Below are positions 25,705 to 37,300 of a DNA stretch of 64,000 nt, piece after piece. Origin of the DNA: Bacillus sp. CGMCC 1.16541. GTDB taxonomy: Bacteria > Bacillota > Bacilli > Bacillales > Bacillaceae_H. The stretch's first letter is position 1; every line of letters begins with the position of its first letter. The notes below the pieces were generated by a model. That model was not told the DNA's origin, ran no database searches, and saw only the letters and a program-made list of their open reading frames with translations. A program made the position numbers and the translations under genes. Location: NCBI RefSeq assembly GCF_003184905.1, contig NZ_QFRU01000019.1, forward strand, positions 1 through 64,000. The letters run 5' to 3'.

Positions 25705-26826
25705 TTGAATATGCACTATTTGTATAGTACAATCCGCTTTATACTTGTACTAGTAGCCATTGTTGTTGGATCGTTTATTGTGTATTATGCGTCAACGTTA
25801 ACCTATCCTTTTATCATTGCACTTTGCCTTGCCTTTTTCATTAACCCCATCGTTAATTTATTCGAGAAGAAACTATCTGTTCCACGTTCATTAGCTGTCT
25901 TTATTTCACTCATCCTTGTTTTCGGCTTCCTCATCGGTCTAGTCATCTTGTTAATTACAGAGATTGTTTCTGGTACAGAACATTTAGCAACGGTTGTCCC
26001 AACCAACCTAGAAGCAGTTATTGTTTACATCGAAAATTTCATTGCAGCTCAAATTATCCCTCTGTATAATCAAATTGCATCTTTATTCAACAGTTTAAAT
26101 TCAGGTCAACAAGAAACTATTTTAACAAATATCCAGAGTGCTGGAGCACAAATTACAGAAACCGTCGGAGAGTTTTTAAAGAACTTTTTACAAGCCATTC
26201 CTAATGTGATTGCATGGCTACCTAATATTGCAACGGTCATTATTTTTTCACTACTAGCCACTTTTTTCATTAGCAAAGATTGGGATCGTCTCGCTCGTTT
26301 AGGGAGAAAATTATTGCCGTCAAAAGCTAGACAAAGCGGGAAAACCGTTTTTGTAGATTTAAAGAAAGCATTATTTGGTTTTGTAAAAGCTCAATTGACA
26401 CTAATCTCTATTACCACCGTTATTGTCTTAATTGGATTACTCATTTTACAAGTAGAGTATGCAATCACCATTGCTTTATTAATTGGGTTAGTTGACATTC
26501 TTCCTTACTTAGGAACAGGATTGATTTTTGTTCCTTGGATTATTTACGCATTTGCTAGTGGAAACATTTCATTTGCCATTGGGCTTTCTGTTTTATATGC
26601 CATTGTGATTGTGCAACGTCAAATGATGGAACCGAAGATTTTATCATCAAGCATCGGCTTAGACCCTTTAGCTACGTTAATATCCTTGTTTATCGGCTTT
26701 AAACTGATAGGGTTTTTAGGGTTAATTGTAGGACCTGTTGCACTCGTTATCCTTCGCACGCTTTATACAGCCGGTGTTTTTCAAGATATATGGCATTTTA
26801 TTATTGCTAAAAAGCCAACATCCTAA
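25705..26826 (+). CDS. ytvI: AI-2E family transporter YtvI, sporulation-associated
   Basis: A polytopic membrane protein of the AI-2E/PerM exporter family, about 373 residues and seven or eight spans, with the family core YAITIALLIGLVDILPYLGTG and a hydrophobic C-terminus. The YtvI subgroup is listed as a sporulation integral membrane protein; the substrate is unknown. The ATG at 25681 lies upstream of the GGGGG ribosome site and cannot be the start. TTG 25705 and ATG 25711 are both possible; I give 25705, 11 bases after GGGGG. It is convergent with fxsA, with a shared terminator. Confidence 0.88.
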   Translation: MNMHYLYSTIRFILVLVAIVVGSFIVYYASTLTYPFIIALCLAFFINPIVNLFEKKLSVPRSLAVFISLILVFGFLIGLVILLITEIVSGTEHLATVVPTNLEAVIVYIENFIAAQIIPLYNQIASLFNSLNSGQQETILTNIQSAGAQITETVGEFLKNFLQAIPNVIAWLPNIATVIIFSLLATFFISKDWDRLARLGRKLLPSKARQSGKTVFVDLKKALFGFVKAQLTLISITTVIVLIGLLILQVEYAITIALLIGLVDILPYLGTGLIFVPWIIYAFASGNISFAIGLSVLYAIVIVQRQMMEPKILSSSIGLDPLATLISLFIGFKLIGFLGLIVGPVALVILRTLYTAGVFQDIWHFIIAKKPTS

Positions 26827-26855
26827 GTACCTGATAAGAAGATTAATTCATACAT

Positions 26856-26914
26856 TAAAAAAGGTTCCATCATTGAATCCCTCTCTTACAGGATTGAAAT
26901 GAAGGAACCTTTTC
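26856..26914. terminator. bidirectional terminator between ytvI and fxsA
   Basis: AAAAAGGTTCC with CATCATT pairs with the closing AATGA-GGAACCTTTT, with an inner ATCC/GGAT stem. It serves the convergent genes on both strands. Confidence 0.88.
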
Positions 26915-26919
26915 ATTTG

Positions 26920-27312
26920 TTATCGTCGAATAATGGTTACATGATTTTTGTTGCGAAAGAACCGTTGTAACCATTTTGCTAAAATAGGCTTTACCCGCTT
27001 TCTTGTAGGAGGAAACAATAAGAAAAAACCTAAAGCATCTGTAACAAAACCTGGTGTAAGTAACACAGCACCACCAAGTAAAATACAAATCCCATCCAAA
27101 ATCGCTTCACCTGGTAATTCTCCATAAGCAAGTTGTTCACGTGCTTTCGTTAACGTAGCTAACCCTTGCTTTTTAGCTAAATACGCTCCTAATAATCCTG
27201 TACCAATAACCAGTAAAAAGGTAGGAATAGGGCCAAGTGTTTTTCCTGCATAAAGCAGTAAAAAGATTTCTAGTGCAGGTACAATGACTAAAATCGGAAA
27301 CAAAATCCTCAA
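26920..27312 (-). CDS. fxsA: FxsA family membrane protein
   Basis: A 130-residue FxsA-family membrane protein with three or four spans: MRILFPILVIVPALEIFLLL at the start, then GPIPTFLLVIGTGLLGAYLA and the conserved LPGEAILDGICILLGGAVLLTPGFVTDALGFFLLFPP. E. coli FxsA is known for relieving F-plasmid exclusion of phage T7; the cellular role is unclear. The start is a TTG at 27312 after GGAGG. It lies downstream of pyk, as ytzA does in B. subtilis. Confidence 0.92.
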   Translation of the reverse strand: MRILFPILVIVPALEIFLLLYAGKTLGPIPTFLLVIGTGLLGAYLAKKQGLATLTKAREQLAYGELPGEAILDGICILLGGAVLLTPGFVTDALGFFLLFPPTRKRVKPILAKWLQRFFRNKNHVTIIRR

Positions 27313-27428
27313 CTAGTACGCCTCCTATAATATCGGCATTTTTAACTTTCTATTTATTAACTATATACTCGTTTTGGGTAAAAATAGCAATATTCTTGCC
27401 TTCAAACAACAAACTCTATATTTAAGTA

Positions 27429-27475
27429 AAAACCCCCGCCTTACCTCAATGAACGAAAGGAAATAGACAGGGGAA
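27429..27475 (-). terminator. pyk terminator
   Basis: CCCC-TG and CCTT on the minus strand pair with AAGG and GGGG, followed by GTTTTT. The stem has internal loops, so it is less perfect than its neighbours. Confidence 0.65.
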
Positions 27476-27509
27476 AATCTTATATTTTTTCAGTTGTTAC
27501 ATCTTGATT

Positions 27510-29270
27510 TTACAGTACAGAAGCGTGTCCGTTGTATACAACTCCACGTGTTGCATCTACTGTAATATCTTGTCCGTTTTGGAATGTGTTTGTAGCACCT
27601 TCCACACCTACGATAACCGGAATCCCTAAGCTTAATCCAACTACAGCAGCGTGACTTGTTAAGCCACCTTCTTCTGTAATAAGAGCACTAGCTTTTTCTA
27701 ACGCTGGAATCATGTCACGGTCTGTACTAGTCGTTACAAGGATTGCACCTTCTGTCATGTTTGAAGTTGCTTCAGCTGCACTTTTAGCTACTACGACTTT
27801 CCCTACTGCTGATTTGCGGCCAATTCCTTGACCTTTCGCTAATACATCACCAACAACTTGAACTTTCATTAAGTTTGTTGCACCAGACTCACCTACAGGA
27901 ACACCAGCAGTAATAATTACTAAGTCTCCATGTGAAATGATGCCTGTTTTTAATCCAGCTTGTACAGAGTGATCTAACATATCATCAATTGTGCTTACTT
28001 GTTCACCCACAATTGGTGTTACTCCCCATACTAACGCTAGACGACGAGCTACAGAATCATTTGCTGCTACAGCAATGATTGGTGATTGTGGACGATATTT
28101 TGAAACAATTTTCGCAGTATATCCACTTTCAGTTGGAGCAAGAATTGCACCTGCACCTAAGTTTAGAGCTGTGTGAGCAACCGATTGTCCAATCGCATCT
28201 GTAATTGTTGTACCAACTTGCTTGCTACGTTGTTGTAAAATATCACGATAATCAAGCGCTTGCTCTGCACGAGATGCAATTGAATTCATTGTTTGTACTG
28301 CTTCTACTGGATAAGAACCTGCTGCTGTTTCACCAGAAAGCATGATTGCGTCTGTACCATCAAAGATTGCATTTGCTACGTCACTTGCTTCTGCACGCGT
28401 TGGACGAGGATTGCGTTGCATCGAATCTAACATTTGCGTAGCTGTGATAACTGGCTTACCTAATGCATTACATTTTTTAATTAATTCTTTTTGTACTAAT
28501 GGTACTTCTTCAGCTGGAATTTCCACACCAAGATCTCCACGCGCTACCATTAATCCATCAGATACCTCTAGAATTTCATGGATGTTATCTACACCTTCTT
28601 GGTTCTCAATTTTAGAGATAATTTGAATGTGTCCAGCATCGTGTTTTTCTAAAAGTTCACGGATTTCTAATACGTCAGAAGCACGACGTACGAAAGACGC
28701 AGCGATGAAGTCGATACCTTGCTCGATACCGAATACAATGTCACTTGCATCTTTTTCTGTAATACCAGGTAATTTCACACTTACATTTGGAACGTTTACA
28801 CCTTTTTTATTCTTTAATGTACCAGGGTTTAATACTTTTGTTGTAATCTCACCCGCAGCTTTATTAATTTCTAATACTTCTAAACCAATTAAACCATCGT
28901 CTAAAAGAATTTTTGAACCAGGCTGAACGTCATCTACTAAACCTGGGTACGTGATTGAGAATTTATCTACTGTACCAATTACCTCTTCCATTGATACGAT
29001 AATGTTCTGTCCTTCTTGTAACTCAATTGCACCATTTTCCATCGTATGTGTGCGAATTTCAGGTCCTTTTGTGTCAAGTAAAATAGCAATTGTTTTACCC
29101 GTTTGCTTTGCTGCTTCGCGAATGTTTACAATTCGTGCACCATGCTCATCAAAATCACCATGAGAGAAGTTTAAACGACAAACATTTAACCCCGAGTTAA
29201 TTAATTCGACTAACTTTTCAACGCTTTCACTAGCAGGTCCGATAGTACATACAATCTTTGTTTTACGCAT
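27510..29270 (-). CDS. pyk: pyruvate kinase with C-terminal PEP-utilizing domain
   Basis: Makes pyruvate and ATP from phosphoenolpyruvate and ADP. The 586-residue protein begins [16 protein letters not shown] and has the active-site region [28 protein letters not shown] and ATQMLDSM. Beyond residue about 475 it carries the extra domain found in Bacillus pyruvate kinases, homologous to the PEP-utilizing mobile domain of PTS enzyme I, with [21 protein letters not shown] including its His. It is 49 bases downstream of pfkA, so the two glycolytic genes form an operon. Very sure. Confidence 0.98.
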   Translation of the reverse strand: MRKTKIVCTIGPASESVEKLVELINSGLNVCRLNFSHGDFDEHGARIVNIREAAKQTGKTIAILLDTKGPEIRTHTMENGAIELQEGQNIIVSMEEVIGTVDKFSITYPGLVDDVQPGSKILLDDGLIGLEVLEINKAAGEITTKVLNPGTLKNKKGVNVPNVSVKLPGITEKDASDIVFGIEQGIDFIAASFVRRASDVLEIRELLEKHDAGHIQIISKIENQEGVDNIHEILEVSDGLMVARGDLGVEIPAEEVPLVQKELIKKCNALGKPVITATQMLDSMQRNPRPTRAEASDVANAIFDGTDAIMLSGETAAGSYPVEAVQTMNSIASRAEQALDYRDILQQRSKQVGTTITDAIGQSVAHTALNLGAGAILAPTESGYTAKIVSKYRPQSPIIAVAANDSVARRLALVWGVTPIVGEQVSTIDDMLDHSVQAGLKTGIISHGDLVIITAGVPVGESGATNLMKVQVVGDVLAKGQGIGRKSAVGKVVVAKSAAEATSNMTEGAILVTTSTDRDMIPALEKASALITEEGGLTSHAAVVGLSLGIPVIVGVEGATNTFQNGQDITVDATRGVVYNGHASVL

Positions 29271-29319
29271 TCAAATTTCCTCCTACATTGTTATCCAACA
29301 TTTTATAATAATTTAACGA

Positions 29320-30282
<963 letters not shown>

Positions 30283-30315
30283 TCAATCCTCACCTCATAG
30301 GTTTTTGCTGTCTAT

Positions 30316-30344
30316 AAAATAACACGAAGAATGGGCAAAAACAA
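30316..30344 (-). promoter_or_regulatory. pfkA-pyk promoter
   Basis: The minus strand reads TTGTTT (30339-30344), 17 bases, TATTTT (30316-30321), about 40 bases before the pfkA ATG. A consensus TTGACA near 30358 has no partner -10 at proper distance. Confidence 0.55.
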
Positions 30345-30371
30345 TAGAGAAGGAGCATTGTCAAGACAGGA

Positions 30372-30407
30372 AAACGTGCATCCTACATTTTAGTAGGATG
30401 CACGTTT
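30372..30407. terminator. accA terminator
   Basis: A perfect 15-bp stem (30372-30386 with 30393-30407, AAACGTGCATCCTAC) has a 6-base loop. The T run is short on the minus strand, but it abuts the accA stop. Confidence 0.82.
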
Positions 30408-30409
30408 CT

Positions 30410-31387
30410 TTATTTTACACCAATGGTATCGTTTTCAATCGAGAATTGTCCGATTTTTTTGTATTTTAAATAACGTTCGTGGACCAGTTGTTTTGGTGTT
30501 AGTTTTGTTAATTTTTTCAAGGATTTTTTTAACACTTCATCAATGTACTGAGCTTGCTCATCGATATGGCGATGAGCCCCTCCTCTTACTTCTGGTATTA
30601 CCTCGTCCACGATTCCCAATTCTTTCAAGTCAGGAGCCGTAATTTTCATCGTTTCTGCAGCTCTTTTTGCTAACGTCGCATCTTTCCAAAGAAGAGCTGC
30701 AGCCCCTTCTGGCGAAATAACAGAGTACGTAGAGTTTTCAAGCATATGCAAGTCATTCCCGATCCCTAACGCTAATGCTCCTCCGCTTCCACCTTCTCCA
30801 ATGACAATACAAACAACTGGAACTGTTAACCCTGCCATTTCAAACAAGTTGCGAGCAATTGCTTCGCTCTGCCCTCTTTCTTCAGCTGCCTTGCCTGGAT
30901 AAGCACCTTTTGTATCAATAAAACAAATAATTGGACGGTTGAACTTCTCAGCTTGTTTCATAAGGCGAAGAGCTTTACGATAACCTTCAGGGTGTGGCAT
31001 CCCAAAATTTCGACGAATGTTTTCCTTGGTGTCTTTACCTCGTTGATGACCAATAACGGTTACAGGCATCCCGTGGAACTTTGCAATTCCCCCTACAATG
31101 GCTTCATCATCACCAAATGTACGATCACCATGACTTTCAAAGAAATTTGTAAATAAACGTGAAATGTAATCAAGCGTTGTCGGACGCTCAGGATGACGCG
31201 CAATCTGAACACGATTCCAAGGGCTTAAATGCTCATAGATTTCTCTTTCAACTTTCTCTAAGCGGTTTTCAAGCTTTTCAACCTCATTTGACAAATCCAC
31301 GTCTGTATTTGTTGAAAAATCTCTCAGCTCCTGAATTTTATTACGTAATTCAATAATTGGACGTTCGAATTCTAATTCTCCTACCAC
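30410..31387 (-). CDS. accA: acetyl-CoA carboxylase carboxyltransferase alpha subunit
   Basis: With AccD it transfers the carboxyl group from biotin to acetyl-CoA, giving malonyl-CoA for fatty acids. The 325-residue protein shows the N-terminal coiled coil ([10 protein letters not shown] ... [15 protein letters not shown]), then [20 protein letters not shown] and [15 protein letters not shown] for acyl-CoA binding. The start is GTG 31387, 7 bases after GGGGGTG, overlapping the accD stop by 7 bases. It is the last gene of the malic enzyme-regulator-accD-accA group. Confidence 0.97.
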   Translation of the reverse strand: MVGELEFERPIIELRNKIQELRDFSTNTDVDLSNEVEKLENRLEKVEREIYEHLSPWNRVQIARHPERPTTLDYISRLFTNFFESHGDRTFGDDEAIVGGIAKFHGMPVTVIGHQRGKDTKENIRRNFGMPHPEGYRKALRLMKQAEKFNRPIICFIDTKGAYPGKAAEERGQSEAIARNLFEMAGLTVPVVCIVIGEGGSGGALALGIGNDLHMLENSTYSVISPEGAAALLWKDATLAKRAAETMKITAPDLKELGIVDEVIPEVRGGAHRHIDEQAQYIDEVLKKSLKKLTKLTPKQLVHERYLKYKKIGQFSIENDTIGVK

Positions 31388-32244
31388 TTGATTTCACCCC
31401 CTGTTACATGAATATCTAAAATATTAACTAATTGTTCTTTTAAATCATGACGAGCAATGACCGCATCAAGTTGCCCATGCTTCAATAAAAATTCAGCCGT
31501 CTGGAAATCTTCTGGTAAATCTTCACGAATTGTTTGCTCAATAATTCGTCGACCGGCAAAACCAATTAAAGCGCCTGGCTCTGCAATGTTATAGTCTCCT
31601 AATGAAGCAAAGCTTGCAGAAACTCCTCCAGTCGTTGGATGGGTCATAATCGAAATGGTAAGACCCCCTTGATCACTGAACATTTTTAAAGCCGAGCTTG
31701 TCTTTGCCATTTGCATAAGACTTAATACACCTTCTTGCATGCGTGCACCACCAGATGCTGTAAAAATGATAAAAGGTACTTGAAGATCCATAGCCTTTTC
31801 AATGGCTCTTGTGATTTTCTCACCTACAACTGAACCCATACTTCCCATTCGAAAATGTGCATCCATAACAGCGATGACCGTTTTGATTCCATCTATCTGT
31901 CCTTCACCTGTGACAATTGCTTCGTTTAGAGTCGTTGATAAACGATCTTTTTCTAGCTTTTCTACATAATCAGGAAATGATAATGGGTTTTCTGATAACA
32001 TGTGCTTATCATATTCAACAAACGTTCCTGTATCAATCAAACTACCAATACGTTCTTTTGCCGTCATTTGATGATGATGTCCACAATTCAAGCAAACTTT
32101 TAAATTTTTGTTTAACTCTTTTGTATACATAATCTTTTTACACTTCTTGCATTTTGTCATAATGCCTTCGGGTACATCTTGCTTAATATGCTCAGACGGA
32201 ACTTGCGCATATTTTTTCTTTTTTGCAAATAAATCTCTTAACAA
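31381..32244 (-). CDS. accD: acetyl-CoA carboxylase carboxyltransferase beta subunit
   Basis: Beta subunit of the carboxyltransferase. The product has the N-terminal zinc ribbon CKKC-x15-CLNC near residues 30-55, then the crotonase-like domain with [19 protein letters not shown] and [20 protein letters not shown] choose TTG 32244 ([15 protein letters not shown], 287 residues), 7 bases after AGGAGGT; the frame is open for 20 more codons, but these carry no ribosome site. It is coupled to accA by a 7-base overlap and follows the GntR regulator by 118 bases. Confidence 0.96.
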   Translation of the reverse strand: MLRDLFAKKKKYAQVPSEHIKQDVPEGIMTKCKKCKKIMYTKELNKNLKVCLNCGHHHQMTAKERIGSLIDTGTFVEYDKHMLSENPLSFPDYVEKLEKDRLSTTLNEAIVTGEGQIDGIKTVIAVMDAHFRMGSMGSVVGEKITRAIEKAMDLQVPFIIFTASGGARMQEGVLSLMQMAKTSSALKMFSDQGGLTISIMTHPTTGGVSASFASLGDYNIAEPGALIGFAGRRIIEQTIREDLPEDFQTAEFLLKHGQLDAVIARHDLKEQLVNILDIHVTGGEIKW

Positions 32245-32362
32245 GGTATGACCTCCTCTTGATTCTTTTATAAACGAACAAAAGAATCGATATTCATACT
32301 CCATAGCTTTTTATCTACTTTACAAGAAAGCAAAAAGGGTTTGTGTAGAAAGGTGACATGTC

Positions 32363-32992
32363 CTATTCGACATTTTCTGCTTGCAATCGCCTAATATAAA
32401 GCTGCTTATGAAGGTGGAGGGCTTCATCCTTCTTTCCGCTTATCATTGCTTCAATAAACATTTCAATTAAATTCTTATCGTCATCGCTATGTGTTTCTTT
32501 CATTGTTCGTGAATAACCAGCAACTACTCGCCAAATACGATAAAGCAAATAGTTATTGTTTTCTTCGAATAACGCTTCAAAAAAATAGTCATAGTCAGAC
32601 TGCTTATTGTTCATACGTTTCTTCAAATCTTCCATTGACTCAACGCTTACTCTTTCAAAAGAAAGCTCTAAACATGTCTGTTCTAACCAGTATTTTGTTT
32701 CAATTAGATCATGCTTCACTTTATTGTCCTGTAACAGGAATGTAGCCAATATATCAATGAGTTGATGCTCACCGACTTCTTTAATAAATGTGCCTTCTCC
32801 ACGTCTTGTTTCAATAATCCCTAATAATTCTATGGCACGTAGAGCTTCACGAACAGAAGATCGGCCTGCATTTAATCTCTCTGCTAGTTCACGTTCGGAT
32901 GGGATTTTGTCACCTGTTTTCAATCCATCTGACTCCATCATCTCTCGAATTTGCTCTAAAATTTCAACGTATACTTTCGACCTTTCACTCAT
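32363..32992 (-). CDS. FadR-type GntR family transcriptional regulator
   Basis: A 209-residue regulator of the GntR family, FadR/FCD subgroup. The winged helix-turn-helix at about 10-75 reads LKTGDKIPSERELAERLNAGRSSVREALRAIELLGIIETRRGEGTFI; the C-terminal half is the all-helical effector-binding domain. ATG 32992 has only a weak ribosome site and follows the malic enzyme stop by 21 bases, so it is probably co-transcribed with it. FadR-type regulators commonly bind TGGT-N3-ACCA; exactly such a palindrome lies upstream of the malic enzyme gene at 34315-34327. The effector is unknown; a carboxylic acid or acyl-CoA is plausible. Confidence 0.9.
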   Translation of the reverse strand: MSERSKVYVEILEQIREMMESDGLKTGDKIPSERELAERLNAGRSSVREALRAIELLGIIETRRGEGTFIKEVGEHQLIDILATFLLQDNKVKHDLIETKYWLEQTCLELSFERVSVESMEDLKKRMNNKQSDYDYFFEALFEENNNYLLYRIWRVVAGYSRTMKETHSDDDKNLIEMFIEAMISGKKDEALHLHKQLYIRRLQAENVE

Positions 32993-33013
32993 CAACGTAA
33001 CGTCTCACTCACT

Positions 33014-34243
33014 TTATTCAATAATAGCTAGACGACGAGTTTTCTCCGCCACTGCTTCTGGATCTACTTTAATACGCGCTACACCTGTTTCCATTGCTGT
33101 TTTTGCTACAGCAGCAGCTACTGCAGGTGCAATACGTGCATCAAATGGAGCTGGAATGACATAATCAGCATGTAGTTCGTCTTCTGAAATGAGACTAGCA
33201 ATCGCTTCAACAGCTGCCATTTTCATCTTTTCGTTAATGTGAGTTGCCCGAACATCTAAAGCTCCTCTAAAAATCCCAGGAAACGCCAAAACGTTATTTA
33301 CTTGATTTGGAAAGTCAGAACGACCTGTCCCAATGACTTTTGCACCTGCTGCTTTTGCATCCTCTGGCATAATTTCCGGAACCGGGTTCGCCATGGCAAA
33401 AATAATTGGATCTGGATTCATCTTTTTAATCATCTCTTGTGTTAAAGCACCTTCAACCGACACACCAATGAATACATCTGCTCCTTCAATTACATCTGTT
33501 AATTGACCATCTACTTTGTCACGATTTGTATATGTTGCAACCTCATCTTTTACAGGATTCATTCCATATGGACGCCCTTCATAAATAGATCCTTTTGAAT
33601 CGCACATTGTAATATCGCGAACGCCATAACGGTAAAGTAATTTAATAATGGCAATTCCAGCAGCTCCAGCACCGTTGGCTACTACTTTGATCTCAGACAT
33701 TGATTTGTTTACAAGCTTTAGTGCATTCACAAGCCCCGCAACTGTTACAATCGCTGTTCCGTGTTGATCATCATGAAAAATTGGGATATTTGTTTCTTTC
33801 TTTAATCGTTCCTCTACTTCAAAGCAGTTTGGGGCAGCAATATCTTCTAAATTAATGCCTCCAAACGTTGGCTCTAATAATTTTACGGTTTCTACAATCT
33901 TATCCACATCTGTTGTATTTAAACAAATTGGAAATGCATCTACACCCGCAAAACTCTTAAATAGAACTGCTTTCCCTTCCATTACAGGCAGGGCTGCTTC
34001 AGGTCCAATATTTCCTAAGCCTAAAACCGCTGTTCCATCTGACACAACAGCAACCATGTTCCCCTTCATCGTATATTCATATACTTTATTTACATCGTCA
34101 TAAATAGCTTTACACGGCTCTGCAACACCAGGAGAGTATGCTAGGCTAAGGTCTTGTGCATTGCGCACAGGGATTTTAGATTTTGATTCAAGCTTTCCTT
34201 GGTTAATTCGATGGATGTGTAGTGCTTCTTCACGTAAAGACAA
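33014..34243 (-). CDS. ytsJ: NAD(P)-dependent malic enzyme (YtsJ type)
   Basis: Oxidatively decarboxylates malate to pyruvate; the YtsJ type of B. subtilis prefers NADP and supplies NADPH. The 409-residue short-form enzyme has SKIPVRNAQDLSLAYSPGVAEPC, GLGNIGPEAALPVMEGKAVLFK, the metal-binding FEDIAAPNCF-like segment (NLEDIAAPNCFEVE) and DDQHGTAIVT. The start is a TTG at 34243, about 8 bases after AAGGAGTG. It heads the group with the GntR regulator, accD and accA, so NADPH and malonyl-CoA supply may be coordinated. Confidence 0.94.
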   Translation of the reverse strand: MSLREEALHIHRINQGKLESKSKIPVRNAQDLSLAYSPGVAEPCKAIYDDVNKVYEYTMKGNMVAVVSDGTAVLGLGNIGPEAALPVMEGKAVLFKSFAGVDAFPICLNTTDVDKIVETVKLLEPTFGGINLEDIAAPNCFEVEERLKKETNIPIFHDDQHGTAIVTVAGLVNALKLVNKSMSEIKVVANGAGAAGIAIIKLLYRYGVRDITMCDSKGSIYEGRPYGMNPVKDEVATYTNRDKVDGQLTDVIEGADVFIGVSVEGALTQEMIKKMNPDPIIFAMANPVPEIMPEDAKAAGAKVIGTGRSDFPNQVNNVLAFPGIFRGALDVRATHINEKMKMAAVEAIASLISEDELHADYVIPAPFDARIAPAVAAAVAKTAMETGVARIKVDPEAVAEKTRRLAIIE

Positions 34244-34314
34244 TTAAATTCACTCCTTGTAAGTAATGGGATCAACATATAAAAAGAAACATATAATTAA
34301 CAGATTTATACAGG

Positions 34315-34327
34315 GTGGTCAGACCAC
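34315..34327. promoter_or_regulatory. GntR/FadR-type operator upstream of malic enzyme
   Basis: GTGGTCAGACCAC is a perfect 13-bp palindrome containing TGGT-N3-ACCA, the usual core for FadR-subfamily regulators. On the minus strand it lies between a weak -35-like TTAGAG and a -10-like TATAAA, 16 bases apart, where binding would block transcription. The likely binder is the regulator at 32363-32992. Confidence 0.65.
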
Positions 34328-34370
34328 TCTAACTATTTTACAATATAACAACCATTTGAATCTGTAAAGA

Positions 34371-37300
34371 TTATTTCAACACAACATTTAAATCTCCTAG
34401 CATTCTTTTTAATTCATTAATCAATGTATCATTCGCATTAATTGCATATTCATTCGGTAAACGTAACATTCGCTTTTCATCTTCATAATAAAGAATGACC
34501 GGGACACTTCCATTATATGCCGATAATAATTGTCGAATTTGTCGAAGCGTGGTTGGGGTTTTATGTTTTTGTTCAATTTTCACATACAGTTCTGCTTTTT
34601 GAGACATTTCTTTGATTTGATCTGCTGCTTGAACATGTTGAATTACAAACTGCTTGCGATAATCTCGATCTTCTAGTTTTCCTCTAATCAATAAGACTTC
34701 TCCACTTTTGAGTAACATTGAAAAGCGGTTGTATACGTTTGGAAATGAAACTGCATCTAATTCACCTGTTTCATCACTGATTGTAAAAAAAGCCATCTCT
34801 TCACCTTTTTTTGTTCGAATGACTCTTTCTCTTCCTAAAAAAACAATGGTCTCTATGTTTGATGCCGCCACTGATTCACTTAGCTGATAAATCGTTTTCC
34901 ATTGATTAAATATACGTATATCCTTATACGCCGAAACAGGATGACTCGATAGATAAAAGCCAAGAACTTCTTTTTCATGCTTTAATCGTTCTTCTAACGA
35001 CAACTCTTCTTTTACTACATACTTAGGCTTCAACATGAACTCTTCATCAAAAAATCCATCGCTATCTTCTGTCGGTTGTACAAGATTCGCATGCTCCATC
35101 GCTACATCAATGCTGGCTAGAAGAGTGGCTCTATTTTCTTTGAATTCGTCAAAACATCCCGCTAATATTAATGATTCAAGTACTTTGCGATTAATAATCC
35201 GCATTGACACACGAATACAAAAATCAAATAAATCGTCAAAAGGTTTCTTTTTTCTTTCCTTCACAATCTCTTTTAGAGCAGCTATCCCAACATGTTTGAT
35301 TGCCGCTAAGCTATACCGAATTTGTCCGTTCTCCACTTTAAATGGGTAAAAGCTTTTATTAATAGAAGGTGGCAACAGTGTCAGATGACGTTGCTTTATT
35401 TCTTGAATGTATTGCCCTAATTTTGCTTCATTTCCAATTACACTCGTTAAAAGAGCTGAAAAGAATTGAACAGGGTAATTCGCTTTTAAATACGCAAGCT
35501 GATACGCTACCATACTATAAGCAACGGCGTGACTTCTATTAAAACCATAGTTTGCAAAGCGGACGATTAAGTCATAAATTGATTGAGCGACTTGCTCGTC
35601 ATACCCTTCTTTCAAGCATCCCTGAACAAAATGATTTCTTTGTTCGTCTAGCACCTGTTTATTTTTCTTACTAACCGCTCGACGTAGTAAGTCCGCTTCT
35701 CCTAATGTGAAACCTGCCATGCGGGATGCAATCTGCATAATTTGTTCCTGATACACTATGACTCCATATGTTCGATTTAAAATTGACTCTAAAACTGGAT
35801 GTGGATAGTGCACAGACTCCTGCTTATGTTTTCTTCGGATATAAACAGGGATATGTTCCATTGGACCTGGACGATACAACGCATTGACTGCTACGATGTC
35901 TTCTAGCTCTGTCGGCTTCAACTGTTTTAACACTTTCCGCATCCCTTCAGACTCTAATTGGAAGATCCCTGTTGTATCTCCCTTTGCCAATAGCAAAAAG
36001 GTCTTATGATCGTCAGCTGGAATACTGTCTAAATTAATTTGTTCTCCTGTCTCCCGTTTAATTTGCTTGACCACTTCATCTAAGATGGTTAGATTCCTTA
36101 AACCGAGGAAATCCATTTTTAGTAGCCCGATATCTTCAAGAGCTCCCATTGGAAATTGTGTTAAATAAACGTCATTACTTCCTTCTTGTAATGCGATAAC
36201 GTCTGTTAGAGGTTTTTCACTAATGACGACTCCCGCCGCATGAGTCGACGTATGTCTAGGCAACCCTTCAATCTTCGTAGCGGTTTCAAACACTTGTCTC
36301 GCTTTTGGTGACTGACTTAACACCTCTCTTAAAGGCTGTGAAAGATCATAAGCTTGTCTTAACGTAATCCCTACTTTATTTGGTATAAGCTTAGACAACA
36401 TGCTTATATCTTCAGACGTTGCTCCAATCACTTTACCTACATCACGAATGGCTGCTTTTGCTGCTAACGTACCAAATGTAATAATTTGAGCCACGTGTAA
36501 CTGACCATACTTTTGTGCTACATATTGAATGACTTCATCTCTTCGGGTATCGGGAAAATCGATATCAATATCAGGCATGGATATACGCTCAGGGTTTAAG
36601 AATCGTTCAAATAAAAGGTCATGTTTAATAGGATCAACATTTGTAATTCGTAATACATACGCAACTAGTGATCCTGCTGCTGAACCTCGTCCTGGCCCTG
36701 TAATAATGCCATTTCGGTGTGCATAGTCCATAAAGTCCCATACAATCAGAAAATAATCACTAAAGTTCATAGATTGAATAATATGCAACTCAAATTGTAA
36801 GCGCTCTATATAATTATTAGAAACGTTTGGTACTCGCTCCTTTAATCCTTTTTCGCATAGGTGTTTTAGATACTCATTGGCTGTTTGATGAGTTGGCACT
36901 GGATATTTAGGTAAAACATTAGCACCTAATGGCAATTCAACTTGACAGCGCTCAGCAATGCTAATTGTATTCGCTAACCCTTCTGGTACATCAAGGAAGA
37001 GTTCGGTTATCTCCTCTTTCGACTTTAAATAATACTCTGATCCCTCTAATTTTTCTCTCTGTTCATCGTCTAACTCTGTTCCTTGCTTAATGGCTACCAA
37101 ACAATCTTGAGCAAAATGTTGTTCTTTCTCTAAATAGCGAACATCGTTTGTTACAACAACTGGGACTTGGCTCTTTCTTGCCAACTCTATGACTTTCGCC
37201 TGTAATGGTTGATTATGATGACCATGCTGTTGCACGGACAGATAGAAGTGATTTTCACCGAATAGATGTTGAAAAAATTGTACAGACTTCTCTGCTTCCT

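Noticed and set aside
30355-30362. TTGACA near 30358 as the pfkA -35
   Set aside because: No -10-like hexamer occurs 15-19 bases downstream; TTGTTT-17-TATTTT closer to the gene is a better pair.
35035-35349. 104-codon plus-strand ORF opposite dnaE
   Set aside because: It is antisense to conserved dnaE sequence with no ribosome site or recognisable product.
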